Positions 26,865 through 37,150 of a DNA stretch of 64,000 nucleotides are shown one piece after another (the first letter of the stretch is position 1; each line of letters opens with the position of its first letter). The stretch is from Candidatus Roseilinea sp. (GTDB lineage: Bacteria > Chloroflexota > Anaerolineae > J036 > Brachytrichaceae). Below the pieces are notes generated by a model that saw only the letters and a program-made list of their open reading frames with translations, was not told where the DNA came from and searched no databases. A program made the translations under genes and the position numbers. Where the stretch lies: the NCBI GenBank assembly GCA_025998955.1, contig AP024676.1:2542001-2606000 (forward strand), written 5' to 3'.

Positions 26865-29045
26865 CTAAGCCGCCTTCGTGCCGGCTGCCTCCAGGATGTG
26901 AATGCGCCGACGCGTGATGCGTGTTTGCGCCAACAGATGAGGCAACGCCGCCACAAAGAGCGTTGCGATGCCGAACGACGCCCGGGCCATAGCTTGATTC
27001 GGCGGGATGCTGGGAGTAGCTTCAGGCGAGGAAATCGCCAAGAGCGCGCCGACGATACCACCGACGGTGCCGGTCACATTGATGATCAACAAGACGGTAT
27101 AAATCCACAGCGCCGACTGCTGCGCATGCAACGTAGACCACTCGCCGACGCGCGCCGTGAGCGCGCGCTCCACCCACCACTTGACTCCTAGCACGACGAC
27201 GGCCGTCAGAACTGCGAGCCAAGCCAACGGGCGCGCATCCTCGACCAGAAGCAGCCCGACCGACGCTGTGAGCAGCGCATAGGCCACCGTCAAACCGGCG
27301 GCCAAGGTGCGCATCCGACGCAGCCTTGGGCCGACGAAGACGCGCGCCTGCGCCGGTGACTCGACCGCAGTTTCCTGCGCGACCAGCCGGCGGTATTGGC
27401 GCTGCGTCAGCACTAGGTTGGGGATGCCGCTTACGATCACCAGCGGATAAGCGATTGCCAGCAGCGAGACGAACCACGCGCCGTCCACGCGGTCATAGAA
27501 GAGCCGCACTTCGCTCATCGGGCCGAACAAGCCGGCGTAGACTGCGATCTGGAAGATCGCGGCGAACCCCAGAAAGAGCAACTGTTCGTTGCGCCGGGCG
27601 CGCAGGAGCTGCGGCGTGGCCCAATCCTCCAAACGGCGATCCAGTCGCCGATACAAGCGAAGGTTGATCGCGAACACGACGACCAGGCCGATCAGCGCTG
27701 CTGCGGCCAGGACGAAGGCGCGCAACGAGAAACATCCCCAAGCGGCAAAGAGCGTCAAGTAGAAGAGCTGTCCGGTATCGTAGTAGTGCAGCACATCCAG
27801 CCAGACCGGGCTGAACGACGGGTCGTTCCGCAGTCGCCGCCGCAGGTTGAAGCTGTAGATGAGCAACGGCACGATGACCAATGCGCCCAGCGCGCCGATG
27901 ACCGGCAGGCCGCCCCACAGCTCCGAACGGCCGCGCACGGTGATCTCCACCAGGAAGCCCAGGACGACCATGCCTGCGACGAGCAGGGTGGCCAGTGCGA
28001 AGCCGAGCAGGCTGGTCGCCCAATATACGCGCTGGAAGCGCTCCTCTTTCTCGCGCTGCGCCCGCGCCAGTTGATCGGCCGGCCGGACGAGCGGCACGTT
28101 GAACCGCACGACTGTGCCGCTCGATGGGGCCGACTGCACTTCCAGCGCGCCGCCCAGCTCGGCAATGCGCGCGCGCATGTTGCTCAACCCCATGCCCGGC
28201 TGCGTCGCTGCTGGGTCGAAGCCCTGCCCATCGTCCGCGATGCTCACCCGTAACCGCGCGCGCCCGTTCATGGTCTCGCGCGAGAGGCTCAAGCGCACGT
28301 TCCTGGCCCGTGCATGACGGGCGATGTTGGAGAGCGCCTCCTGCACCGTGCGGAAGATCGCTTCTTGCGCGCCCGGCGGCAGTTCCGCTTCGTCGGGCAG
28401 CGGGTCGTGGCGCAGCTCTGTCTCCACCTCGGCGCGGAAGTGCAGCGCCTCGAGTTGCTCCTGGATCGCGCCGATCAACCCGATGGTCGCCAGCGGCTGC
28501 GGGCGCAGTTGGGTGAGCAATGCCTTCATCTCGGCCATGGCCGCTTGTGAGAGGTCGCGCACGCGCTGGATGTGTTGCGCTGCGCCGTCCGGGTCGCGCG
28601 CCTGCAGGCTCTGCGCCGTTGCCGCCGCGACGTTGATGCTGAAGAGTTGCTGCTTGATGGTGTCGTGTAGGTCGCGGGCAAGCCGGTTGCGCTCCTCTTG
28701 TGCCGCCGCCTCGCGCATTTGCGCGGCCAGCGCCAACTGCTGTTGAGTGAGCCGGCCGGCGTGCGTTTCGCCCTCGCGTCGCAGCGTGCCGTTGATCCAG
28801 CGTCGCGTCGCGATCAGCGCGATGAGCGCAGCGCCGGCCTGCACCAGAGCGACCGCCAGCGCGGTCAGGCCGAGCGCCGGCGTGGATTCCAAACGAAACG
28901 GCTGGCCGGTGAGCCATGCACCGATCACGACCGGGCCGAAGGCGACCAGCAGCACCGAGACGACGAGGGCCGGGGCCAAGCAGCCGGTGACGATGAGCGC
29001 GACGCGCGCTTCTGGGGCGAGCTGGCGAGAGGCTGAATCGGACAT
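26865..29045 (-). CDS. NarL-type sensor histidine kinase with C-terminal membrane domain
   Basis: 726 residues from the ATG at 29045 (GGAG upstream). Two N-terminal helices are followed by a HisKA_3 domain with the phospho-acceptor H127 in RNRLARDLHDTIKQQL. The HATPase follows, with EALSNIARHARARNV, DDGQGF and GMGLSNMRARI, ending near residue 320. Unusually, the remaining 400 residues hold about eight more hydrophobic helices. This puts a large membrane domain after the ATPase, whereas most sensors place it before the kinase core. The partner is presumably the NarL regulator at 23622-24245. The input signal is unknown, and the C-terminal helices are the likeliest sensor. Confidence 0.92.
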   Translation of the reverse strand: MSDSASRQLAPEARVALIVTGCLAPALVVSVLLVAFGPVVIGAWLTGQPFRLESTPALGLTALAVALVQAGAALIALIATRRWINGTLRREGETHAGRLTQQQLALAAQMREAAAQEERNRLARDLHDTIKQQLFSINVAAATAQSLQARDPDGAAQHIQRVRDLSQAAMAEMKALLTQLRPQPLATIGLIGAIQEQLEALHFRAEVETELRHDPLPDEAELPPGAQEAIFRTVQEALSNIARHARARNVRLSLSRETMNGRARLRVSIADDGQGFDPAATQPGMGLSNMRARIAELGGALEVQSAPSSGTVVRFNVPLVRPADQLARAQREKEERFQRVYWATSLLGFALATLLVAGMVVLGFLVEITVRGRSELWGGLPVIGALGALVIVPLLIYSFNLRRRLRNDPSFSPVWLDVLHYYDTGQLFYLTLFAAWGCFSLRAFVLAAAALIGLVVVFAINLRLYRRLDRRLEDWATPQLLRARRNEQLLFLGFAAIFQIAVYAGLFGPMSEVRLFYDRVDGAWFVSLLAIAYPLVIVSGIPNLVLTQRQYRRLVAQETAVESPAQARVFVGPRLRRMRTLAAGLTVAYALLTASVGLLLVEDARPLAWLAVLTAVVVLGVKWWVERALTARVGEWSTLHAQQSALWIYTVLLIINVTGTVGGIVGALLAISSPEATPSIPPNQAMARASFGIATLFVAALPHLLAQTRITRRRIHILEAAGTKAA

Positions 29046-29126
29046 CACAACTCCATCGTAGGCGAGAAGACACACGAGCGAATCCCTCGCGCGAGGGATT
29101 CGCTCGTCCATGCGCGCTTGGCCGCT

Positions 29127-29891
29127 TCAGTTGACACCGGGGATCGGCACGCCGGTCGCGATGAGCACATAGAGCAAGGCGAGAGCAAGCGCATTGTTCA
29201 GCACGTGGATGAGGATCGGCGGCCACAACGACCGGCTGCGCTCGTATACCAGCGCCAAAGCGATGCCAAGCAACACCGCGGGGATCACCGTTGCCGGCTC
29301 GAAGTGGACCAGGCCGAAGATGACGCCGCTCACGATCGCGCCAACGGCCACGCCCCACTTATCGCGCAGCCAGCGATACACCACGCCGCGGAAGAAAATC
29401 TCCTCTGCAATCGGCACGGCGACGCCGGCCAGGAACAGCATGCCGATTGCACCGGGAAACGCGGTCATGCCGGGCGCAAGCGCTTGCGCCTGCATGCTCT
29501 GCACGCCAAGCTGGGCCAGCAAGACGGACAGGGCAACCGTGAACAGCCGTAACACCACGAAGATGGCAACGGCAGCGGCGATCCAGCTCGGCGAGGTCGG
29601 TGTCAGGCCGAGGTCGGCCCAGCGGTAATTGCGGCGCTTCAGGCCGAGCAGCCACACCGCACCTAGCATCGCAGCCGCTTGCACGGCGAGAATGCCGAGC
29701 ATGAACGGCGCCGGCAGCGCTTGTCCACTCGAAAGGTTGCTGGTCGAGACGAACGGCGCGAAGAGCGCAGCCGCGCCGATGCCCATGCCGGCGACGATCG
29801 CCAGCGACATGATCAACACGTCCGCGGCCTTCCACATAGATGCGGCAGCGCGCGGCCGACCGGTTGCGGGAACATGCATCATCGTAACCAT
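29127..29891 (-). CDS. CPBP (Abi/CAAX) intramembrane metalloprotease
   Basis: 254 residues and about seven helices. The glutamate motif IAEEIFFRGVVYRWL, then FGLVHFEP and IHVLNNALAL, are the three motifs of the CPBP family (EExxxR, FxxxH, HxxxN/B). Members cleave membrane-bound substrates or, in some bacteria, bacteriocin-related peptides. It lies upstream of the kinase gene on the same strand. The ATG at 29891 is the first start, with GGAGG about a dozen bases before it; internal Met codons near 29882 are alternatives. Confidence 0.9.
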   Translation of the reverse strand: MVTMMHVPATGRPRAAASMWKAADVLIMSLAIVAGMGIGAAALFAPFVSTSNLSSGQALPAPFMLGILAVQAAAMLGAVWLLGLKRRNYRWADLGLTPTSPSWIAAAVAIFVVLRLFTVALSVLLAQLGVQSMQAQALAPGMTAFPGAIGMLFLAGVAVPIAEEIFFRGVVYRWLRDKWGVAVGAIVSGVIFGLVHFEPATVIPAVLLGIALALVYERSRSLWPPILIHVLNNALALALLYVLIATGVPIPGVN

Positions 29892-29997
29892 ATCTGTAAC
29901 ATACCTCCTGCGCCTAGATTAGCTGCTTCTGGTCGCCGGCGCGCCGCTCAGAAGGTCGAAAGCGGTTCACCCGTTCGGGGGATTCGCCGCGACGCAT

Positions 29998-30025
29998 TTG
30001 ACAATCGAGGCAGTCTGGCTTAAAT
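29998..30025 (+). promoter_or_regulatory. Candidate promoter of the GH4-opp operon
   Basis: A perfect TTGACA at 29998-30003 is followed after 16 bases by TTAAAT (four of six matches). The GH4 ATG at 30037 lies about a dozen bases beyond and has no Shine-Dalgarno, which would give a leaderless or nearly leaderless message. Confidence 0.4.
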
Positions 30026-30036
30026 GTGCGCACCCT

Positions 30037-31437
30037 ATGCGTTCACCTCGCATCGTCATCGTTGGCGCCGGTGGATACGTCTTTCCGTTGCGGTTGTGCA
30101 TAGACATCCTATCGTTTCCGGAGCTGCAGGCAGCCAACTTGGTATTGTTCGACATCAACGCCGCTAACCTGCGGCGCACCTACGATCGTGTGCAGTGCGT
30201 CGTGGCCAACCACCGGCTGCCGGCTCGCGTGGAGATGACGACCAGCCGGCGCAGGGCGCTGCGCAAAGCGGACTATGTCATCGTTGCTTTTCAAGTCGGC
30301 GGCATCGAGGCGTATCGGTGCGACGTCGAGATCCCGCGCCGCTACGGCTTAGACCAGTGCGTCGGTGACACGTTGGGGCCCGGCGGCGTGTTTCGCGGCC
30401 TGCGCAGCATCGCCGCGCTGAAAGAGATCGCGCAGGATATGCACGACCTCTGCCCGGACGCGCTGCTCATCCAGTACGCCAATCCGATGGCGATGAACTG
30501 CTGGGCGACGAGCGAGATGGGCATCAAGACGGTGGGGCTGTGCCACAGCGTGCAAGGCACCAGCGCCATGTTGATCAAGCGCGCCGGCTACCGCTACGAA
30601 GACGTGTCGTTCAAGTGCGGCGGCATCAACCATCAGGCCTGGTTTACGCGCTTCACCGACAGAGACGGCAACGACATCTACCCCAAGATCCGCGAGACCA
30701 TGCTGCGCCAGAACCCCTCGCCCTTGGAGGCGGACGGAAAGAACGGCAAGCGGCGCAACGGCAAATTCGTGCAGACCGGCGCCGAGCACCACGTGGACGA
30801 CGACGTGTATTACTACGAGCGCGTGCGCACCGAGATCATGCGCACGTTCGGCTACTTCCACACCGAGAGCAGCCACCACGGCAGCGAGTACACGCCCTGG
30901 TTTCGCAAGAACCCACAGACCATCGAGGCCTACATCAAGACGCGCTGGGACTACTTCGTGATCAGCAGCGGGCGCGAGACGCCGGAACAACAACGCCGGC
31001 TGGAGGAGATGACCCATGGCCCGCTGCAATGCAGCGAGGAATACGGGGCGCTCATCATCCACAGCATGGAGACCGACCAGAAACGCGTGATCTACGGCAA
31101 CGTGCCGAACGACGGCTTGCCCGGCAGCAAGGGCGCGCTCTCCATCAACAACCTGCCGGCGAACGCCTGCGTGGAGGTAGCCTGTTTGGTGGATCGCAAC
31201 GGCATCCAGCCGACGATGCATGGCCCGCTGCCACCGCAGTGCGCTGCGATCAACCGCACCAACATCAACGTGCAGGAGCTGGCGGTGATCGGCGCGCTAA
31301 CCGGCGACCGCGATGCCGTGCATCAGGCCATCGCCCTCGACCCGCTGACCGGCGCACTGATGACGCTGCCGCAGATCCGGGCCATGGTGAACGAAATGTT
31401 CGAGGCCGAGCAGCGCTGGCTGCCGCAATTCAAGTGA
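30037..31437 (+). CDS. GH4 family alpha-glycosidase (alpha-galactosidase/galacturonidase type)
   Basis: 466 residues of the NAD- and Mn-dependent glycoside hydrolase family 4, which acts by an oxidation-elimination mechanism. The N-terminal IVIVGAGGYVFPLRLCIDIL binds NAD. The metal ligands are C169 (GLCHSVQG) and H199 (GGINHQAW); ALLIQYANPMAMNCWA is also typical. The family includes MelA and LplD-type galacturonidases; the sugar cannot be fixed here. A TTG at 29998 is in frame but overlaps the likely -35 box, so the ATG at 30037 is preferred. It leads an operon with a complete peptide/oligosaccharide-type ABC importer starting 7 bp downstream, which suggests it cleaves the imported glycoside. 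Confidence 0.9.
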   Translation: MRSPRIVIVGAGGYVFPLRLCIDILSFPELQAANLVLFDINAANLRRTYDRVQCVVANHRLPARVEMTTSRRRALRKADYVIVAFQVGGIEAYRCDVEIPRRYGLDQCVGDTLGPGGVFRGLRSIAALKEIAQDMHDLCPDALLIQYANPMAMNCWATSEMGIKTVGLCHSVQGTSAMLIKRAGYRYEDVSFKCGGINHQAWFTRFTDRDGNDIYPKIRETMLRQNPSPLEADGKNGKRRNGKFVQTGAEHHVDDDVYYYERVRTEIMRTFGYFHTESSHHGSEYTPWFRKNPQTIEAYIKTRWDYFVISSGRETPEQQRRLEEMTHGPLQCSEEYGALIIHSMETDQKRVIYGNVPNDGLPGSKGALSINNLPANACVEVACLVDRNGIQPTMHGPLPPQCAAINRTNINVQELAVIGALTGDRDAVHQAIALDPLTGALMTLPQIRAMVNEMFEAEQRWLPQFK

Positions 31438-31444
31438 ACGCACG

Positions 31445-32488
31445 ATGACGCAGACCGCCCCTTTCCCTTCGCCAAACGTACCGGCACCGGATCGCCCGAT
31501 CTTGGAGGTCAAGGACCTCAAGACGTATTTCTTCCTGGAGAGCGGTGTGGTGCGCGCGGTGGACGGCGTGACGTTCTTGCTGGCGCGCAAGCAAACTCTG
31601 GGCTTGGTGGGCGAGAGCGGCTGCGGCAAGAGCATCACTTCGATGTCCATCATGCGCCTGATCCAAAGCCCGCCCGGTCGGATCGTCGGCGGCGAGATCA
31701 ACCTGCACCTAAAAGAGACGGATGAGGTCGTGGACATCGCCAAGCTCGATCCAAAAGGTGCGATGATGCGCGAGATCCGCGGCGCAGAGATCGCCATGAT
31801 CTTCCAAGAGCCGATGACCTCGCTCAACCCGCTGCGCACGATCGGCAACCAAATCGCCGAAGCCGTCCAGATTCATCAGCGCGTCTCTCAGAAAGCTGCG
31901 TTCGAGCGCGCGGAGGAGATGCTGGCCAAAGTGCAGATGAGCGCGCCCAAGCAGCGCGCACGCCAATATCCCCATCAACTCAGCGGCGGTATGCGCCAGC
32001 GTGCGATGATCGCGCTGGCGTTGTCGTGTAATCCGTCCATCCTAATCGCCGACGAGCCGACCACCGCGCTGGACGTCACCGTGCAAGCGCAAATCCTCGA
32101 CTTGATGCGCGAGTTGCAAAACGACTTCGGCTCTTCGATCATCCTGATTACGCATAACCTCGGCGTGGTGTCGCAGATGGCCGACCACGTGGCCGTGATG
32201 TACCTGGGCCGCATCGTTGAGTTTGCATCCACGCGCGAGCTGTTCCATCAGCCCTTGCATCCCTACACGGAAGGCCTGTTGAAATCGGTGCCGGTGTTGG
32301 GTCGCAAGGGCAAGCAGGCCTTGGTGCCGATAAAGGGCATGGTGCCTTCGCCGACCGAGGCGATTCGCGGTTGTCCGTTCGCCGAGCGTTGTCCTCACGT
32401 CAAGGAGATCTGCCGCGAGCGCGAGCCGGTCTTGACCGAGGTCGCCCCAGGTCACCTAGCCGCCTGCTGGTTGCATAGCAATCCTTGA
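31445..32488 (+). CDS. Oligopeptide/oligosaccharide ABC transporter ATPase, OppD type
   Basis: 347 residues. Walker A is [11 protein letters not shown], the signature is QLSGGMRQRAMIAL, and Walker B is SILIADEPTTALDV. The C-terminal oligopeptide-ABC extension has Cys residues (IRGCPFAERCPHVKEICRER) that bind an iron-sulfur cluster in some homologues. It powers import with the OppF ATPase at 38965-39984 and the two permeases. It follows the GH4 gene by 7 bp, before the binding protein. Confidence 0.95.
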   Translation: MTQTAPFPSPNVPAPDRPILEVKDLKTYFFLESGVVRAVDGVTFLLARKQTLGLVGESGCGKSITSMSIMRLIQSPPGRIVGGEINLHLKETDEVVDIAKLDPKGAMMREIRGAEIAMIFQEPMTSLNPLRTIGNQIAEAVQIHQRVSQKAAFERAEEMLAKVQMSAPKQRARQYPHQLSGGMRQRAMIALALSCNPSILIADEPTTALDVTVQAQILDLMRELQNDFGSSIILITHNLGVVSQMADHVAVMYLGRIVEFASTRELFHQPLHPYTEGLLKSVPVLGRKGKQALVPIKGMVPSPTEAIRGCPFAERCPHVKEICREREPVLTEVAPGHLAACWLHSNP

Positions 32489-32602
32489 TGCGAAGGAGGT
32501 GAGCCGTATCGCCTAGCTGCATTCAGACGAATCCCGGACGATTCCGTTCTTCCGAGTTCTAATCCTTACATCTCTCAACCCGCATTTCAGGAGGTCAGAC
32601 CG

Positions 32603-34777
32603 ATGAAGAAGCAAAAACTGACGCGCCGCGAATTGCTGCGCATCGGCGCACTGGGAGGCGCCACGGCCGTAATCGCTGCCTGTGCAGCGCCTGCGCCCTC
32701 TGCGCCGGTTGCGCCGGCTGAACCCGCCGCGCCGGCCGCGCCCGCCGAACCGGCTGCGCCCGCCGTCACCGGCAAGATCAAAGATCCCATCCCCTACCCC
32801 GACCCGCCACCGCTCGAGCTGGGCGGAGGCCAGCCCAGGCGCCAGCCGATCAGCGAAATCGTCACCTACAAGGCGCTGCCGGAATACTTCGAGCCGGAGT
32901 GGGTGACCAAGCTGGTGAACGAAGGCAAGTTGCCGCCCGTGAAGGAGCGCCTGCCCAAGGAGCCACAAGTCGTGCTGACCAGCGGCATGAAGGACGGCCC
33001 CGGCGAATACGGTGACCTGTGGCGCGGCTTCTCGGCCTGCCCGACGGCCGGCTGGAACCGCATGGCCGGCGTCAGCGCCGGCTGGTTCGGCATCGAGTCA
33101 TATAGCACACAATACCAATCGTTGTTCAAGGTCGGCCCGCTCTTCCGCGCCGACCAGGATATCGAGCCGTTCCCCCATCTGGCCAAGAGCTGGTCGTGGT
33201 CGGAGGATGGTCGCTCTCTAACGATCAACCTGATCGAGGGCGCGAAGTGGTCCGACGGCGTGCCCTTCACCGCCGACGACGTCATCTTCACGTGGGAAGC
33301 CTACGTCATGGATCCCAACGTGAACTCGATGCGCACGCTCGACGCTTTCCGGTATGGCGGCGAGGACGCCAAGCTGGAGAAGATTGACGACTACACCATC
33401 AAGTTCACCTTCGGCATCCCCAAGCCGCTCGGCGTGTACTACGACCTCAGTGAGTACGGCTTCGTGGTCTCGCCCAAACATTGGTTGGAGGATTTCCATC
33501 CCAAGTTCAGCAAGCGCGATCCGAAGCCGACCTATAAGGACTTCGAGAATGCGATGCCGCCGGACAAGTTGCCCATCCCCACGATGGGTCCGTGGGTGCC
33601 GACCGAATACAAGACCGACGAGTTGCTGATCATGCGCCGCAACCCGTACTACTGGAAGGTGGACGAGACCGGCAAGCAACTGCCCTACTTCGATGAGATC
33701 CAGTACCGCAAAGGTCCGAGCGGCATCGGACGCGACCTGTGCACCATGGCCGGCGACTGCGACCACACCAACCTGGAGAACCCCAGCTCGTACGTCAACG
33801 CCATGACCAAGGCGCAGGAGGCCGACGCGAAGTTCGCCATCAACTGGGGGCCGGAGCTGCTGGGCTACGGCGTGGAGTTCAACTTCGCCGAGGAAGTCGG
33901 CGCGCAGGACGACCGCGACCGCGCCGTGCGACAGCTCAACCGCGACCTGCGCTTCCGCAAGGCGCTCAGCTACGCCACCGACCGCGATGGCATCGCCCAG
34001 GCCATCATGCGCGGGCCGTTCCTGCGCGGCTACGCCGGCGGCTTGTATCCCGGATCGCCCTACTTCCGCAAAGAGGATGTGGTCTACTACCCGTATGATC
34101 CTGAATCGGCCAAGATTCTGCTCGACGAGATCGGCCTAAAGGACACCAACGGCGACGGCGTGCGCGAGTGGACCGAGGGGCCGATGAAGGGTCAGCCGGT
34201 GGTGCTACAACTGCTGTCCTCCGAGGACGCGCAAGAGACGCAGAGCGTGGCCGAAGCGCTGGTCAACCAGTGGGCTGCAATCGGCATCAAGATCAACACC
34301 CGCGTGGCCAACAGCACCACGCTCAGCGAACTGAACACCAGCGGCAACTGGGATCTGCGCGTGTATCGCGGCGGTCAGGCGTTCGGCCTGCCTTCGGTGA
34401 ACCCGACGGCGCTCGCGCCGATCACCAAGCGCTTCGGCATCCACCAGGAGGGCGACAAGCCGCGCAAGCTGATGGACTTCGAGCCGAAGCTGGTCGAGCT
34501 GGTCGAGAAGTTCCGCGTGACGTTCGACAGTGCCGAGCGCCAGAAGATCATGTCCGAGTACCAGCGCGTCTTCACCGAGAACGTGTACCACATGGGCGTG
34601 TTCAGCGGGCGTTATGGCCTGGGTCTGGCCAAGCGCGTGAAGAACATCCCGGTGGCCACGCCGACCTTCCTGTATACCTGGGTCGAAGACGCCATCCTGC
34701 TCGATCAACTGTGGACACCGAAGGACCAGCAGTTGCAGCAGAATCGGCCGGAGACCATTCCGGTGTACGGCGCGTAG
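32603..34777 (+). CDS. Lipoprotein substrate-binding protein, family 5 (OppA-like)
   Basis: 724 residues. The N-terminus [19 protein letters not shown] is a Tat-type leader that ends in a lipobox (VIAA-C27); a Pro/Ala-rich linker follows. The body is SBP_bac_5, with [18 protein letters not shown] and [19 protein letters not shown]. It delivers the substrate to OppB/OppC. A strong AGGAGGT lies before the ATG at 32603, marking a highly translated gene. The 113 bp upstream contain no gene. A perfect 19-bp hairpin lies directly after it, as is common after binding-protein genes that need more messenger than the permeases. Confidence 0.95.
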   Translation: MKKQKLTRRELLRIGALGGATAVIAACAAPAPSAPVAPAEPAAPAAPAEPAAPAVTGKIKDPIPYPDPPPLELGGGQPRRQPISEIVTYKALPEYFEPEWVTKLVNEGKLPPVKERLPKEPQVVLTSGMKDGPGEYGDLWRGFSACPTAGWNRMAGVSAGWFGIESYSTQYQSLFKVGPLFRADQDIEPFPHLAKSWSWSEDGRSLTINLIEGAKWSDGVPFTADDVIFTWEAYVMDPNVNSMRTLDAFRYGGEDAKLEKIDDYTIKFTFGIPKPLGVYYDLSEYGFVVSPKHWLEDFHPKFSKRDPKPTYKDFENAMPPDKLPIPTMGPWVPTEYKTDELLIMRRNPYYWKVDETGKQLPYFDEIQYRKGPSGIGRDLCTMAGDCDHTNLENPSSYVNAMTKAQEADAKFAINWGPELLGYGVEFNFAEEVGAQDDRDRAVRQLNRDLRFRKALSYATDRDGIAQAIMRGPFLRGYAGGLYPGSPYFRKEDVVYYPYDPESAKILLDEIGLKDTNGDGVREWTEGPMKGQPVVLQLLSSEDAQETQSVAEALVNQWAAIGIKINTRVANSTTLSELNTSGNWDLRVYRGGQAFGLPSVNPTALAPITKRFGIHQEGDKPRKLMDFEPKLVELVEKFRVTFDSAERQKIMSEYQRVFTENVYHMGVFSGRYGLGLAKRVKNIPVATPTFLYTWVEDAILLDQLWTPKDQQLQQNRPETIPVYGA

Positions 34778-34793
34778 TAGGACGCTTCATCTT

Positions 34794-34837
34794 GCGTATT
34801 GCGTGTTGCGTCATGAAAGACGCAACACGCAATACGC
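34794..34837. repeat. Perfect 19-bp inverted repeat between oppA and oppB
   Basis: Left arm 34794-34812 (GCGTATTGCGTGTTGCGTC), loop ATGAAA, right arm 34819-34837 exactly complementary. It lies 17 bases after the oppA stop and ends 16 bases before the oppB ATG. It would form a stable hairpin in the transcript and may differentially stabilise the oppA message. The words are of the same GCAATACGC family seen at 35850-35920. Confidence 0.9.
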
Positions 34838-34853
34838 CCTGTGCGAAATCGCC

Positions 34854-35852
34854 ATGGTCAATTACATCCTGCGCCGGTTGCTGATCGCCTTCTTCATGTT
34901 GATCGGGATCGCCTTCGTCTCGTTCGTGGTGATCCAGTTGCCGCCTGGCGATGTCGCGACCAACTACAAAACCTTCCTGCTGCAACAAGCCGGCATGACG
35001 GAGGAGCAGGCTGAGGAGCAAGCCAACAAACTGCGCCAACGATATGGCCTCGATCAACCCTTGCCCGTCCAGTTCTTCAACTGGCTCAAAGGCATCGTGA
35101 CCGAGGGCAAGTTCGGCTTCTCGTTTGCCTATCGGCGAGATGTGGGCGAACTGATCGCCGAACGTTTGCCCAAGACGCTCGCGCTGGCGCTGATGTGCCA
35201 CCTGATCTCTACGGTGGTGGGCATCAGCATCGGCATCTTCGTCGCCACGCGCAAATACAGCCTCGCCGACAACGCCGCCGCCGTCATGGCCTTCATCTTC
35301 ACGTCCATTCCGCGCTTCGCCATCGCGCTGATCATCCTGTATGTGCTGGTGTTTACCTTCAAGCAGCCCAGCATCCAGGGGTTCTTCTCGCCACAATACG
35401 TCATGGCGCCGTGGAGCATCGAGCGCGTGCTGGATATGTTCAAAAACATCTGGCCGGTGCTGGTGATTGCCGGGCTGGGCGGGGTGGCCTATAACATGCG
35501 CGTGATGCGCGGCAATTTGCTGGACGTGCTCGGCGCGCAATATGTCACCACCGCGCGCTCGAAGGGCTTGAAGGAGCGGCAGGTGATGACCCGCCACGCC
35601 GTGCCGAACGCGCTACACCCCATCGTCGCCTATCAGGGCACCGTGCTGCCTTACATGATGCAAGGTGAGCTAGAAGCGGCCATCGTGCTCAACCTGCCCA
35701 CACTGGGCCCGTTGTTCTACGACTCGCTGGTTGGCCAGGATATCTACATCGCCGGTTCGCTGCTGCTCATCTACGGCGTGCTCATCATCGCTGGCAATCT
35801 CATTGCCGACATCGCCCTGGCCATCCTTGACCCACGAATTCGATACAGTTGA
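34854..35852 (+). CDS. ABC transporter permease, OppB type
   Basis: 332 residues with six helices. [33 protein letters not shown] is the typical DppB/OppB N-terminus. The cytoplasmic EAA-like loop is [24 protein letters not shown]. The frame is open upstream to 34803, but that part is the hairpin repeat; the ATG at 34854 gives the family start. It forms the channel with OppC. Confidence 0.94.
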   Translation: MVNYILRRLLIAFFMLIGIAFVSFVVIQLPPGDVATNYKTFLLQQAGMTEEQAEEQANKLRQRYGLDQPLPVQFFNWLKGIVTEGKFGFSFAYRRDVGELIAERLPKTLALALMCHLISTVVGISIGIFVATRKYSLADNAAAVMAFIFTSIPRFAIALIILYVLVFTFKQPSIQGFFSPQYVMAPWSIERVLDMFKNIWPVLVIAGLGGVAYNMRVMRGNLLDVLGAQYVTTARSKGLKERQVMTRHAVPNALHPIVAYQGTVLPYMMQGELEAAIVLNLPTLGPLFYDSLVGQDIYIAGSLLLIYGVLIIAGNLIADIALAILDPRIRYS

Positions 35853-35854
35853 AC

Positions 35855-35925
35855 GCAAGACGTAGGACGCAATACGCAATACGCACACGCATTCTCTTTG
35901 CGCTTTACGTTTTACGCTTCACTTG
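35855..35925. repeat. ACGCAATACGC-type repeat between oppB and oppC
   Basis: Tandem GCAAGACG, TAGGACGCAATACGCAATACGC words are followed by the partly complementary TTTGCGCTTTACGTTTTACGCTTC. It fills most of the 83-bp gap and is the same word family as the oppA/oppB hairpin and the insert in proA. Confidence 0.7.
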
Positions 35926-35935
35926 CTAAACGCCC

Positions 35936-37108
35936 ATGGCTACTGCAACGACAGGCGCCCTCTCGAGGCCGGAGCAGCCAAGCGTGCCGACCGGCCCGAC
36001 CCTGGAACAATTGCTGGAGGTCACCGAACGCCACGAGAGCTACTTTCAGCTGGTGTGGCGGCGCTTCCGGCGCAGCAAGATCTCCATCGTCGGTGGGCTG
36101 ATCGTCATCACGCTGATGATCCTGGCTGCTCTGGCCGAGTTCTTTTCGCCCAATCCGATTGACCGCGACAACCTGAAAGACGCCTTCCTGCCCCCCAACC
36201 GCATCCACTTCGTTGACGCCGAGGGCAACTTCAGCTTCCGGCCGTTCGTGTACGGCATCGTCGGCGAGATGGACCCGAAGACCTTTCAGGTGATCTGGAA
36301 AGAGGACACGACCAAGAAGTACTATCTGAGCTTCTTCGTGCAAACGTGGCCCTATAAGCTACTCGGCATCTTCCCGACCAACTTGCACCTGATCGGCGTC
36401 GAGGAGCCCGGCCGGTTATACATGCTGGGCACCGACAAGCTGGGCCGCGACCTGTGGGGCAAGGCCTGCCAGGCCGGGCGCATCTCGCTGACGATGAGCG
36501 TATTTGCCGCGCTCATCAGTATCGTCGTCGGCTCTGTCATCGGCGTAGTATCAGGCTATTACGGTGGCCGCGTGGACAACGCGCTGCAGCGCTTCGTCGA
36601 GTTCGTCAACGCCTTCCCGCAATTGCCACTGTGGATGGCGCTGGCGTCCATCGTGCCCAAGACTGCCGACTCGTTCACCATCTTCGTCATCATGTCGTGC
36701 ATCTTCGCCCTGCTCTCGTGGACGACGCTGGCGCGCGAGGTGCGCGGCAAGGTGCTGGCGCTCAGCCAAACCGATTTCGTCCTGGCGGCCAAGGAGATGG
36801 GCGCATCAGACCCCCGCATCATCTTCCGGCATCTGTATCCGAACACGCTCAGCCACGTCATCGTCATCCTTACGCTCTCGATCCCCGGCGTCATCCTGGC
36901 CGAATCCTTTCTCAGTTTCCTCGGCATCGGCATCCAGGAGCCGCTGACCAGTTGGGGCTTGCTGATGCGCAATGCGCAGAACCTGCAGACGCTCAGCCAG
37001 CAGACGTGGATCCTGATGCCATCGGCCTTTATCATCCTAGCGGTGCTCGGATTCAACTTTCTGGGCGACGGCCTGCGCGACGCCGCCGACCCATATGCAT
37101 CTCGTTGA
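35936..37108 (+). CDS. ABC transporter permease, OppC type
   Basis: 390 residues, longer than usual because of about 100 extra residues between the first helix and the second ([20 protein letters not shown], then [24 protein letters not shown]). The permease loop is [30 protein letters not shown], and the C-terminus ends [17 protein letters not shown] as expected. It partners OppB. Confidence 0.94.
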   Translation: MATATTGALSRPEQPSVPTGPTLEQLLEVTERHESYFQLVWRRFRRSKISIVGGLIVITLMILAALAEFFSPNPIDRDNLKDAFLPPNRIHFVDAEGNFSFRPFVYGIVGEMDPKTFQVIWKEDTTKKYYLSFFVQTWPYKLLGIFPTNLHLIGVEEPGRLYMLGTDKLGRDLWGKACQAGRISLTMSVFAALISIVVGSVIGVVSGYYGGRVDNALQRFVEFVNAFPQLPLWMALASIVPKTADSFTIFVIMSCIFALLSWTTLAREVRGKVLALSQTDFVLAAKEMGASDPRIIFRHLYPNTLSHVIVILTLSIPGVILAESFLSFLGIGIQEPLTSWGLLMRNAQNLQTLSQQTWILMPSAFIILAVLGFNFLGDGLRDAADPYASR

Positions 37109-37150
37109 GACGACGCGACGCAGCGGTCAGACCGGGTATGCACGAGAACG

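Noticed and set aside
32489-32602. A riboswitch or leader peptide upstream of the oppA-like gene (AGGAGGTGAG near 32492 with a five-codon frame)
   Set aside because: No conserved fold or attenuator hairpin could be recognised; the short frame is probably chance.
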